A stretch of DNA of 64,000 nucleotides, taken from positions 1-64,000 of the forward strand of contig JARKPO010000082.1 in NCBI GenBank assembly GCA_029975215.1, written 5' to 3'. A model generated the notes under the pieces. It was not told the origin of the DNA. It ran no database searches and saw nothing but the letters and a program-made list of their open reading frames with translations. Shown here piece by piece: positions 33,833 through 42,277 of the stretch (position 1 is its first letter; each line of letters starts with the position of its first letter). The position numbers were made by a program, and so were the translations under genes. The DNA is from Levilinea sp. (GTDB lineage Bacteria > Chloroflexota > Anaerolineae > Anaerolineales > Anaerolineaceae).

Positions 33833-35305
33833 GTGACTGCCACCCCCCTTATGAAAACGCTCACTCCCCACCAGCCCGCCCTCCTCGCCTTGCTGCTGCT
33901 GGCGCTGCTCCTCTGCGCCTGCCAGCCCGCGCCCCTTTCCAGCTCGGCGCCCCCGCCCGACAGTCCCAGCGCCACCCCCCGCCCGGCCTCCGACCTGCCC
34001 CCCCTGCCGCCTGCCCCCTCACCCACGCCCACCCGGCCGCCTCACTTGCAGGTGGATCCCGAACGTCTGCGCGGGCTGCAGCTCACCTTCCTGCACCCCT
34101 TCTACGCCGATTCCGCGGCCGCCCTGGCCTCCCTGACAGATGAATTTAACCAGACCAACGTCTGGGGTCTGCATGTCAAACTTCAGGCCCCCGGCAGCGC
34201 AGGCCTGATGAACCAGGCCGTGGCCGAAGCCCGCCAGGACGGCCCCCTGCCCCACATTTTGGCCGCCGAAAGCGCGCAATTGGCCGCCTGGGAAGCTGCC
34301 CAGCCCACCTTCGTCGACCTCAGCGATTACATCCAGGATCCTAATTGGGGCCTGACCGCCGAGGAACGCGCCAGCTTCTTCCCCATTTTTTGGCAGGCGG
34401 ACTCCGCCGCCGAAGGCACGCGTCAGCTGGCCCTGCCCGCCCTGCGTACCGCCCGCCTGATGGTCTACAACCAGACCTGGGCCGAAGAACTGGGCTTTTC
34501 TGCCCCGCCCGCCAATGAAAAAGAGCTGGAGCTTCAGCTCTGCGCCGCCTTGCAGGCCAACCTGGCCGATGCCGACCGCGCCAACGATGGCACCGGCGGC
34601 TGGATTGTGGACAACAACCCCTACACCATCCTCACCTTCCTGGCCGCCTTCGGCGAAGACCCTGCCCAGGTGGGCGGACGTGAATATTCCTTTAACACCC
34701 CTGCCAACCGCGCTGCTTTCACCTACCTGCGCGGCCTGTTTGACCGCACCTGCGCCTGGAACAGCCGCCAGCCGGAACCGCAGGAATATTTCAGCACCCG
34801 CCGCACCCTGCTCTACACCGCTGCCCTGCAGGACCTGCCCCGCCAGGAGCGACTTCAGGCCCGCTTGAACCCCAATGACAGCTGGACCGTGCTGCCTTTT
34901 CCGGCCGTCACCGAAGACCCCTTGGTGATCGCCTCCGGCTACTCTTACGCCGTCACCCTGGCCAAACCTGAAGAGCAGTTGGGCGCATGGCTCTTCATCC
35001 GCTGGCTCAGCCTCCCCCGCCACCAGGCGCGCCTGGCTCAAACCGCCGCCGCCTGGCCGGTGTCTAAGGCCGCCCTCGACCTGATGCAGGATTACGCCGC
35101 CAGCCATCCCCAATGGGCTGCCGCCGCGAAATGGATTCCCCAGGCCCGCCCCGCTCCCCGCTCAGGCGATTGGGCCCGCACCCAGTATGTGCTGCAGGAC
35201 GCCGCCTGGCAGCTCTTCCAGGCCAACCTCACCGCTGAGCAGGTCCCCGACCTGCTCACCCAACTGGATGACACCATCCCCGACGTGCTGCAGCCCTCGC
35301 CCTGA
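33833..35305 (+). CDS. Extracellular solute-binding lipoprotein (family 1 type)
   Basis: 490 residues from a GTG at 33833; an ATG at 33851 is the alternative and neither has a strong ribosome site. The signal ends in LLLCAC (lipobox LCAC), followed by a Ser/Pro tether. The core resembles sugar-type ABC binding proteins: FLHPFYADSAAALASLTDEFNQTN, LPHILAAESAQLAAW, MVYNQTWAEELGFSAPPANE, IASGYSYAVTLAKPEEQLGAWLFIRWL. No permease or ATPase is adjacent, so it is an orphan binding protein. Confidence 0.85.
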   Translation: MTATPLMKTLTPHQPALLALLLLALLLCACQPAPLSSSAPPPDSPSATPRPASDLPPLPPAPSPTPTRPPHLQVDPERLRGLQLTFLHPFYADSAAALASLTDEFNQTNVWGLHVKLQAPGSAGLMNQAVAEARQDGPLPHILAAESAQLAAWEAAQPTFVDLSDYIQDPNWGLTAEERASFFPIFWQADSAAEGTRQLALPALRTARLMVYNQTWAEELGFSAPPANEKELELQLCAALQANLADADRANDGTGGWIVDNNPYTILTFLAAFGEDPAQVGGREYSFNTPANRAAFTYLRGLFDRTCAWNSRQPEPQEYFSTRRTLLYTAALQDLPRQERLQARLNPNDSWTVLPFPAVTEDPLVIASGYSYAVTLAKPEEQLGAWLFIRWLSLPRHQARLAQTAAAWPVSKAALDLMQDYAASHPQWAAAAKWIPQARPAPRSGDWARTQYVLQDAAWQLFQANLTAEQVPDLLTQLDDTIPDVLQPSP

Positions 35306-35314
35306 TAACCAAAA

Positions 35315-35361
35315 CGGGGCAGCTGGTGCGAAAAAACTCCCCGGCTGCCCCGCTCTTTTTC
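35315..35361 (+). terminator. Rho-independent terminator
   Basis: A 9-bp stem (CGGGGCAGC at 35315-35323 with GCTGCCCCG at 35344-35352) is followed by CTCTTTTT. It ends the lipoprotein transcript before the convergent phosphorylase gene. Confidence 0.85.
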
Positions 35362-35371
35362 CCTTTTTCGT

Positions 35372-36217
35372 CTAGCGATTGTCCATCCAGCGCGCGGGTC
35401 CCCCGCTCTGCCAGCCGCAGCTGGGGCAGGTCTCGGCGCTATCGGCCCGCCGCATGGCTTCAATCAACACCCGCCCCACCCTCGGCGCGTTGTGATTATA
35501 AAATTCCCGCAGCTGCGCCTCCGGCCAGTCGGAGCCGGAATCCTCCGCCAGGTAGGCCACCAGGTTCAGCACCGCGATGCACGCGCCGATAGCCCGTGCG
35601 TAGGTCACATCTGGGGTGATGCTCTGCCCCACGATATCCCCACCCCAGGCGCGCAGCATGTGCACTTCAGCGCGGGTGGCAAAGCGCGGCCCCTCCGTCA
35701 CCACCGTGGTGCCTCGCCGCATCACCCGTGGGAACACCTTGCGCGCCTCTTCCAGAAGCAGTTCGCGCAGCCCGCCGCAGAAAGGCGCGCCCATGCGCAT
35801 ATCCTGCCCGCCAAAAGTTTCCGCCCGCCGCGTGCGCGCCTCAATGAAGTCGTCCGGCAGGATCACATCCCCAATCTCCAGGAGCGGGTTCAGCCCCCCC
35901 ACTCCCGCATCCGAGAGGATCTTCTTCACGCCCGCCTCGCGCATCAGCCAGAACACCTGATCGCTGCTCTGCTGATGAGAGATATGGGGCGCGTTCAGGT
36001 GCCAGCCGTGCATGGGGATGACCAGCGCGTCTTTGGGCTTTTCACCGCCCAGACGCACCAGTTTCAGCGGTACGGTCTTGCCGTAGGGCGTGTCAAACGC
36101 CGCACCCTCCGCCAGCACCTCCACCCCTTCAGCGCCGCAGTCCTCTGGAAAGCGGCAGGCCCAGGTCGCCGATCCGTTCAAAAACGCATAGGCTGCCCGC
36201 GGTATCTTGGTTGCCAT
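35372..36217 (-). CDS. MTAP-like purine nucleoside phosphorylase
   Basis: 281 residues. The phosphorylase-family landmarks are VIPMHGWHLNAPHISHQQ, SDAGVGGLNPLLEIGDVILPDDFIE, VTEGPRFATRAEVHMLRAWGG and IVGQSITPDVTYARAIG, as in methylthioadenosine/purine nucleoside phosphorylases. It would split a nucleoside with phosphate. The C-terminus carries a short CPSCGW segment, a half zinc ribbon, not usual for MTAP. The gene is 24 bases after the M16 protease gene and likely in its operon. Substrate preference is not readable. Confidence 0.85.
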   Translation of the reverse strand: MATKIPRAAYAFLNGSATWACRFPEDCGAEGVEVLAEGAAFDTPYGKTVPLKLVRLGGEKPKDALVIPMHGWHLNAPHISHQQSSDQVFWLMREAGVKKILSDAGVGGLNPLLEIGDVILPDDFIEARTRRAETFGGQDMRMGAPFCGGLRELLLEEARKVFPRVMRRGTTVVTEGPRFATRAEVHMLRAWGGDIVGQSITPDVTYARAIGACIAVLNLVAYLAEDSGSDWPEAQLREFYNHNAPRVGRVLIEAMRRADSAETCPSCGWQSGGPARWMDNR

Positions 36218-36241
36218 GTCTCCTCGCTTTCCCGGCCTGCC

Positions 36242-39133
36242 CTACAGCACGCGCAGCACAGGCAGTCCGGCCTCCTCCAGGGCGTCTCCCGCCCCCATCA
36301 CCACCACCGGCATGTCCGCCAGGGCCTGTTCTAACAGCGCGCCAAAGGCGTGAAAATCCTGCGGGCTGCACTGCAGCAGGCCGTCGCGAATGCGCTGACG
36401 CAGTTCATCGCTCACTCCCAGCAAATGCCGCACCAGGCCGGTGTAGCCCTTCGCGTCCGGCAGCTGGTACGCGTCCAGATCCCCCGCCGCCCCGATGATG
36501 GCTTTCACCCGCTCGGCTTCGTCCAACTGCAAATGCTGCAAGAACTCCGGCGTGCGCCGATAGATATCCAAAGTGGCCTTCAGATTGGGGTCGCGGTACG
36601 AAAGCAGCGAGAACACTCCCGAGTAGGGGTCAAAGGAGGCAAAGCCGCCGTAGGCCCCGCCCTGCACACGCACTTTCTCCCACATCCAGGTGGCGTTGAG
36701 GTACTGCAGCACCGCCAGGGTGGAACCCTGCCAGGTGTAGCCGTGGGCGAACAGGTTGGCCGCCGTGCCCACATAGTTCACCTGAGCTGGAATGCCCAGG
36801 CCCTCATTGGCCGGGTATACCGGCGGCTGCCAGCTTTCCGTGCGCAAATCGCGCAGTGGCAGCCCCCGCAGGAAATCTTCCACCGCCGGGCGCAGCCCGC
36901 TCCAACGCGCCGCCTCCAGGGTCGCATTGCTCATCATGCCCCGCCCGTGCAGCAGCCGCTCGCGCATGCCTTCCAACACCGCCAACACGCCCGCCCAGTC
37001 GCGCTCCACGCGCTCGGTCAGTTCGCGCAGGAAGAACAGCCAGCTCACGCCCCCCAGCGTCTCCGAGACCCAGCCGGCCTCATCAAAGCGCGCCCGCAGG
37101 CGAGAATTCACCACGCGGTGGCCCACATCCGCCAGCCGCCCCTCCAGCGAAGCCCGCGCCTCCAGCACCATCTGACGGAAGCGCTCGGGGTTGTCAAAAT
37201 TGACCTCGGTGAGCACATCCCGCAAAATCTGCAAAAGCTCGGCACTGCGCTCGGCCATCACCTTGCCGCGCAGGAACAGCCAGGCCGCCGCCGGGCCGCC
37301 CTCAGGCCGCGCCGAAAGCAGCACCTGGGTGTGCACACCGCCGGTACTGCGTCCAATGCGCTGTAAGAGCTGCACATAGCTCTCGCGCTGCGTGCCCATC
37401 TCGGTCAGCGCCCGCCCAAACAGCGGCACAAAGGGCAGCCATTCCTGCGGGAGCTGATGCAAATCGAAACCCACGTCAAAATACAGAATGCCGTTGGTAA
37501 AGAGGTCGTGGTACAGTAGCTGTCCTTCACCCACTGTGCTCAGCTCGCCGGGGATCTTCTTGGCCAGCGGCTCCAGGTCGCTCAACTTCAACGTTGGGAT
37601 GGCCGCCAACGCTTCGGGGCTGTCGGGGGTTTCCTGGCGGCGCTGCAATTCCTCCGCCGCCTCCGCCGCTGCTTTCAAGGCCTCTGCGTCCATTTCCGCC
37701 GCCGCCTGATCCAAGCGCGCGCGCTCCTCGTGTGCACGGCGCTCCGCCAGATGTGCATCCGGTTCCAGGATCACCGTCACGCGGTGAGGGTTGTCCACAA
37801 ATAATTCCCGCGTCAGGCCTTCCAGCACGCGCTCTCCCTGCGCCAACCGTGCCTTGAGGGCCGCCAACGGGGATTCCAGCCGCAGCGTACCAAAGGGGTC
37901 TTCCCCATACAGCCACAGATCCATCGCGCGCAGCATCACCGCCAACCCGCGCGGGTAAGAGCCGGTGTTGTTTTCGCGCAGCGCAAACTCCACGCTGTTC
38001 AAAGCCGCGTCCACGGTTTCGGGGTCAAAGCCCTCTTCCGCCAGGCGGCGCAGGGTGTCCAGAATCAAGGCTTCCACCGCGTCCACATCCTGGGCGTTGA
38101 CCCCTTTCAGTCCCACCGAATAAAACGGCTGGCGCAGGCCCGTGTCCAGGCCGCGGCCGGTCAAATCCTCGCCCAGGCCCGATTCAATCAAAGCGCGGTA
38201 CAGCGGGTCGGCGGGGGTGCCGGTCAGCGCCCGCTCCAACACCGCCAGATCCACCATGCCCTGCGGGGTCTTCAGCGCTTCCGGCAGCATCCAGTTCACC
38301 GTCAGCATACGCTTGTTTTCGTCCTCGGCGGCCTCATAGCCCTGCACCAGCCGTCTGGGCCGCGTAAAGCGCGTCTGCGGAGCAATCTGACTGTCCACCG
38401 CCTGCCACTCGAATTCATCCAGAAACTCGGCCAGTTTTTCCAGGCGGCGTTCTTCGGGATCGTCGCCGTAGAAGAAAATGCGCGCGTTGGATGGGTGGTA
38501 AAAGCGCCGGTGAAAGCCCTCAAACTGTTCCCAGGTCAGCCCAGGGATGGCCGTCGGGTCGCCGCCGCTGTCGAAGCCGTAAATAGCCTCCGGAAAAACC
38601 GCATGCTGGCTGACCTCGTCCAACACCCCATCCGGGGACGAATAGGCCCCCTTCATCTCGTTGAACACCACCCCCTTATAGCTCAGCGTGCCGTCCTCTT
38701 CCACCTCATAATGCCAGCCCTCCTGCATCAGCGTGGACGGAGTTAAGTTTGGGAAGAGCACCGCGTCCAGATACACATCCACCAGATTGTAAAAATCCTG
38801 CAAATTGGCGCTGGCCACCGGATAGGTGGTTTTGTCGGGGTAGGTCATGGCGTTCAGAAAGGTGTTCAGCGAGCCTTTCATCAATTCCACAAACGGCTCC
38901 CGCACCGCGTACTTGCGCGAACCGCACAGCACCGAATGTTCCATGATGTGCGCTACCCCGCTCGAATCCGGCGGCGGCGTGCGAAAGGTGATGCCAAACA
39001 CCTTGTTCTCGTCATCGTTTTGAATCGTCAGCACTTCCGCGCCCGTTTTAATATGACGGTAAAATCGCCCCACGGCGTTCAATTCTTCAATCGCTTCTTC
39101 TCGCAGCAGCTCAAAACCGTGCGTATGGGTCAT
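36242..39133 (-). CDS. M16C metalloprotease, presequence protease (PreP/Cym1) type
   Basis: 963 residues, about the usual length of PreP-type enzymes. The inverted zinc motif HIMEH occurs near residue 62-66 (GVAHIMEHSVLCGSRKY), with the distal glutamate region LNAMTYPDKTTYPVAS and the DVYLDAVLFPNL strand. The second, catalytically inert half carries GGAYGGFASFDPYSGVFSLLS near the C-terminus. It is cytoplasmic, with no signal, and degrades peptides in a closed chamber. A GGGAGG site and a good promoter lie upstream. Confidence 0.93.
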   Translation of the reverse strand: MTHTHGFELLREEAIEELNAVGRFYRHIKTGAEVLTIQNDDENKVFGITFRTPPPDSSGVAHIMEHSVLCGSRKYAVREPFVELMKGSLNTFLNAMTYPDKTTYPVASANLQDFYNLVDVYLDAVLFPNLTPSTLMQEGWHYEVEEDGTLSYKGVVFNEMKGAYSSPDGVLDEVSQHAVFPEAIYGFDSGGDPTAIPGLTWEQFEGFHRRFYHPSNARIFFYGDDPEERRLEKLAEFLDEFEWQAVDSQIAPQTRFTRPRRLVQGYEAAEDENKRMLTVNWMLPEALKTPQGMVDLAVLERALTGTPADPLYRALIESGLGEDLTGRGLDTGLRQPFYSVGLKGVNAQDVDAVEALILDTLRRLAEEGFDPETVDAALNSVEFALRENNTGSYPRGLAVMLRAMDLWLYGEDPFGTLRLESPLAALKARLAQGERVLEGLTRELFVDNPHRVTVILEPDAHLAERRAHEERARLDQAAAEMDAEALKAAAEAAEELQRRQETPDSPEALAAIPTLKLSDLEPLAKKIPGELSTVGEGQLLYHDLFTNGILYFDVGFDLHQLPQEWLPFVPLFGRALTEMGTQRESYVQLLQRIGRSTGGVHTQVLLSARPEGGPAAAWLFLRGKVMAERSAELLQILRDVLTEVNFDNPERFRQMVLEARASLEGRLADVGHRVVNSRLRARFDEAGWVSETLGGVSWLFFLRELTERVERDWAGVLAVLEGMRERLLHGRGMMSNATLEAARWSGLRPAVEDFLRGLPLRDLRTESWQPPVYPANEGLGIPAQVNYVGTAANLFAHGYTWQGSTLAVLQYLNATWMWEKVRVQGGAYGGFASFDPYSGVFSLLSYRDPNLKATLDIYRRTPEFLQHLQLDEAERVKAIIGAAGDLDAYQLPDAKGYTGLVRHLLGVSDELRQRIRDGLLQCSPQDFHAFGALLEQALADMPVVVMGAGDALEEAGLPVLRVL

Positions 39134-39177
39134 TTGCGCTTGCCTCCCAAAAAAAGAATACCTGCTTCACAGGCTTG

Positions 39178-39206
39178 ATTATACCCCGCCGGCCTGCGGA
39201 TGCAAA
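39178..39206 (-). promoter_or_regulatory. Promoter of the M16 protease gene
   Basis: On the minus strand TTTGCA (39201-39206) and a perfect TATAAT (39178-39183) with 17 bases between, 45 bases before the ATG. Confidence 0.7.
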
Positions 39207-39273
39207 ATCGGCCGCCCTTCCCATCATTTGCGATACAATAAACCCATCCCCGCTTGAACCCCGGTGCGCTCCC

Positions 39274-40386
39274 ATGATTCCAAACCCTCCCCCCACATCC
39301 TGGCTCGAAATTGACCTGTCCGCCGTGGCCCACAACACCCGCGTCATCGCTCAGGCGGCCGGGGTTCCTCTGATGGCCGTGATCAAAAGTGACGGCTACG
39401 GTCACGGGGCGGTGCCCGTGGCGGAAACCTTCCTCAAGTCCGGCGGCCTGTGGCTGGGCGTGGTGCGTGTAGAAGAGGCCCTGGTTCTGCGCCGCGCCGG
39501 AATCCAGGCCCCCATTCTGCTGGTGGGCAGCCTCATCCCGGAACAGTTAGACGCCGCCATCGCCGCCCAGGTCACCATCGCCGTCGGCAGCCTGGAACTG
39601 CTCCAGGCCGCCCAGCAGCGCGCCGCCGCCCTGCAAACCCCCGCCCTCGTCCACCTGAAGGTGGATACGGGTATGGGCCGCCTGGGCGTTTTTCCCCACG
39701 AGGCCGGGGCATTTGCCGCCCTTGCCCAGGGGTCGCCCTGGGTGCGTTTGGACGGCGTGTTCAGCCATCTGGCCAGCGCCGGGGATGACCCCGCCCTCAC
39801 CAACCTGCAAATCAGCCGCTTCGAGGCCGCTGTGGCCGCCGTGCGCGCCGCAGGGGCCAACCCCACCTGGATTCACCTCTCCAACTCCGCTGCCATCGCC
39901 CTGGTTCCCGAAGCTCGCTTCAATCTGGTGCGCGCGGGCGGCATCCTCTACGGTATCACCCAGGAACTCCCTGCCCCGTGGATCGCCTCCCTGCGCCCCG
40001 CCATGACCTGGAAAGCCCGCCTGCTGTCGGTCAAAACCATGCCAGCCGGTTGGACGGTCTCTTACGGCGCGCGCTACCGGTGTTCTGAAGGCGAACGCAT
40101 CGGCGTGCTGCCCGTGGGCCACGGCGACGGCTACCGCCGTTCGGAGGATAATCAGGTGTTGGTCGGCGGTCGGCGCGCCCGCGTGGTGGGCCTCAACTGT
40201 ATGGATCTCTCCATGGTCTCCCTGCCCGCCCCCGCAGCCGCCGGGGATGAGGTCGTGCTGCTGGGCCGGCAAGGTTCGGAGCAAATCACCGTGGAAGAGC
40301 TGCGCAACCGTTGGCGTTCCAGCTATTCCGGCGTGTGCCTGATCCACCCGCGCATCCCGCGCGTCTATTTCCCCGCCGGGGATTAG
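39274..40386 (+). CDS. alr: Alanine racemase
   Basis: 370 residues from ATG 39274. PLP lysine in AVIKSDGYGHGA, the metal-free fold III barrel signature WLEIDLSAVAHNTRVI, catalytic tyrosine region SYGARYRCSEGERIGVLPVG and the C-terminal GLNCMDLSMVSLP. It makes D-alanine for peptidoglycan, consistent with a walled cell. Its stop overlaps the convergent membrane protein stop by 4 bases. Confidence 0.95.
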   Translation: MIPNPPPTSWLEIDLSAVAHNTRVIAQAAGVPLMAVIKSDGYGHGAVPVAETFLKSGGLWLGVVRVEEALVLRRAGIQAPILLVGSLIPEQLDAAIAAQVTIAVGSLELLQAAQQRAAALQTPALVHLKVDTGMGRLGVFPHEAGAFAALAQGSPWVRLDGVFSHLASAGDDPALTNLQISRFEAAVAAVRAAGANPTWIHLSNSAAIALVPEARFNLVRAGGILYGITQELPAPWIASLRPAMTWKARLLSVKTMPAGWTVSYGARYRCSEGERIGVLPVGHGDGYRRSEDNQVLVGGRRARVVGLNCMDLSMVSLPAPAAAGDEVVLLGRQGSEQITVEELRNRWRSSYSGVCLIHPRIPRVYFPAGD

Positions 40387-41216
40387 GCCGTTTCTCGCTC
40401 TGGGGCGCGCCGCCCCAGCAGGGCCTTCACCCGCGGCCAAAAGAGTTCATACAACCGCAGCACCCGCCAAAACGCCGCCGCCGCCATCCCGTGCGCCAAG
40501 ACGGCGAAAAACGGCGGGGTTTGCCGGGTGTAATACGTCCAGCATTCGCGCGTGGTGCCCCAGCGCTCCAAAAAGTAACCCAAGCCCGCCCCCGCCGCGA
40601 ACACCAGCACCATCGCGCGCCGGTCTACCGGCGTGAGGATCAGGAACACGCACAGCACCAGGGCCATCACCGTCAGCGAACGATTTAGGGTGGGCGCTAC
40701 AAAGATCACCATCAGCCCCAGGAAAATGCCAAACACCGCCCAATAGCCCCAGCGGAACACACCCTCCGGCCAATTCTTCGTCCAGCGCGCCAGCAGGCGG
40801 TACAGCCGGTCAATAGACAGGCTGGCGATCGGCCAGGCCGGGATAATCCACAGCGGCGGACGCTCCGCCGTGTAATACGTCCACAGGCTGGTCTGCGTCC
40901 CCCAGCTTTCAATCACCAACCCGCCCGCCAACCCAATGGCAAAGATAGGGAAATCCTTGCCCAAATGCGCGTTGGCCATGATCAGCAACGTCATCGCCAG
41001 GAAAATCCCCAGCAGCAGCCAGTCGAACTGCACCCAAAACGGATAATCGGGATTGTAGGTGTCCAGATAGGCCTGCAGCAGCGGCCACCACACATACCCT
41101 ATCAAGAAAATGAGCACCATAAACACGCTCAACAGGGCATAGCTGGCGCGCGTCCAGCCCAGCCGCGCCCCCAGGCTGCGCTTGCGCGGTTTTTCTTCTT
41201 CAGCCGCTTTCTCCAT
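40383..41216 (-). CDS. Membrane protein with an internal duplication
   Basis: 277 residues from ATG 41216; an extension to 41270 is possible but less natural. About eight membrane helices. Two matching blocks are seen: first GGLVIESWGTQTSLWTYYT with PPLWIIPAWPIAS, then GYFLERWGTTRECWTYYT with PPFFAVLAHGMAA. Each has a Glu, a WGT and a WTYYT followed by PP, so the protein is a duplicated half-unit. Shared acidic, Trp and Tyr residues at equal places may form a paired site. I do not recognise the family; no enzyme can be named. Confidence 0.8.
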   Translation of the reverse strand: MEKAAEEEKPRKRSLGARLGWTRASYALLSVFMVLIFLIGYVWWPLLQAYLDTYNPDYPFWVQFDWLLLGIFLAMTLLIMANAHLGKDFPIFAIGLAGGLVIESWGTQTSLWTYYTAERPPLWIIPAWPIASLSIDRLYRLLARWTKNWPEGVFRWGYWAVFGIFLGLMVIFVAPTLNRSLTVMALVLCVFLILTPVDRRAMVLVFAAGAGLGYFLERWGTTRECWTYYTRQTPPFFAVLAHGMAAAAFWRVLRLYELFWPRVKALLGRRAPERETA

Positions 41217-41319
41217 GCCTTCCGCCGCCCTTTCGCTCCTGCCGATAAAAGCGCAGGCGTGTTTTCGCACGCCCGCGGTGAATTTTGATGCTATATTTTA
41301 ATCACAATTACGGTGCGCC

Positions 41320-41565
41320 ATGCAAATTCAGGTCGTTCTTCATGCCGTCTTACGTGAAAAGCTGCCCCCCCAGGCGCGCGGTCGGGCTGTGCTGACCCTT
41401 CCCGAAGGCGCAGCTCTCCGCGATGTTTTGGCCCAGCTGAACTTAGACCGCCATGTCACCTGCGCCGTTAATGGGCGCGTCCAACGCGATCTATCAACCC
41501 CTCTGCGCGACGGCGATGAGGTGCACTGCTTCCGCGCCGCGGGCGGGGGCTGTTTGTCCCTCTAA
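41320..41565 (+). CDS. MoaD/ThiS-like sulfur-carrier protein with a C-terminal tail
   Basis: 81 residues with a ubiquitin-like pattern (LHAVLREKLPPQ, LPEGAALRDVLAQLNLD, AVNGRVQRDLSTPLRDGDEV). Sulfur carriers end in GG, the site of thiocarboxylate. Here GGG (75-77) is followed by CLSL, so the chain would need trimming or does not act in that way. It might serve molybdopterin or another sulfur pathway. The stop overlaps the convergent mgtC stop. Confidence 0.78.
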   Translation: MQIQVVLHAVLREKLPPQARGRAVLTLPEGAALRDVLAQLNLDRHVTCAVNGRVQRDLSTPLRDGDEVHCFRAAGGGCLSL

Positions 41566-42233
41566 GGCGCGGTCTTAATCACCCGCACCCCGCTGACATT
41601 CGAAAGTTCTTCCGCCACCTCATCCAACTGTTTGCCGTCTTTCAGCTTGAACACAGTTTCGATCTTTATGCGTTTGGTGCGCACATGCTTGCTGATGGTG
41701 AACGGCTCGTTGCCGGTTGCAAAGTGCGTTAAGATCGCCCGAATTTCCTGCTCAATCCCCGGGCGGTAATCCACCGTCAGGGTCAGCGCCACCACCAACC
41801 GCGGGCGCACGAAACGCGTCTCAAACACGTTTAACAGGGAGAGCACCACCAAAAGAGTCACCGTGGCTCCCAGCGCTGGGATATAATACCCCGCGCCCAC
41901 CACCAGGCCCACAATCGCCATGGTCCACAGCGACGCCGCCGTGGTCAGCCCTTTCACCGAGGCTCCAAAACGCAGAATGGCCCCCGCTCCCAAAAAGCCG
42001 ATACCCGAAATCACCTGCGCTGCCAGCCGTGCCGGGTCGCCGTTGGGCGCAAATTCACGAAACTGCATAGCCAGGTTGATCGAAAGACTCATCGCCAGCG
42101 AAGCGCCCATCACCACCACAATATGGGTGCGCAGCCCCGCCGGCTGGTTTTGCCGCTCGCGTTCAAACCCCACCAACGCCCCCAACCCTGCTGCTGCCAG
42201 TAAGCGCAAAACAATCTCAATATCAGCAACCAT
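41562..42233 (-). CDS. MgtC/SapB-family membrane protein
   Basis: 223 residues. Four or five helices in the N-terminal half carry the MgtC signature: LAAAGLGALVGFERERQNQPAGLRTH, AAQVISGIGFLGAGAIL and GLTTAASLWTMAIVGL. The C-terminal half is a cytoplasmic ACT-like domain. In pathogens MgtC affects F-type ATPase and Mg homeostasis; in free-living bacteria its role is unclear. It follows the C45 gene by 44 bases and may be the last gene of that run. Confidence 0.92.
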   Translation of the reverse strand: MVADIEIVLRLLAAAGLGALVGFERERQNQPAGLRTHIVVVMGASLAMSLSINLAMQFREFAPNGDPARLAAQVISGIGFLGAGAILRFGASVKGLTTAASLWTMAIVGLVVGAGYYIPALGATVTLLVVLSLLNVFETRFVRPRLVVALTLTVDYRPGIEQEIRAILTHFATGNEPFTISKHVRTKRIKIETVFKLKDGKQLDEVAEELSNVSGVRVIKTAP

Positions 42234-42277
42234 CTGTGCCCTTCTTTCATGGATAATTGGTCCTCCAAACGTCAGTT

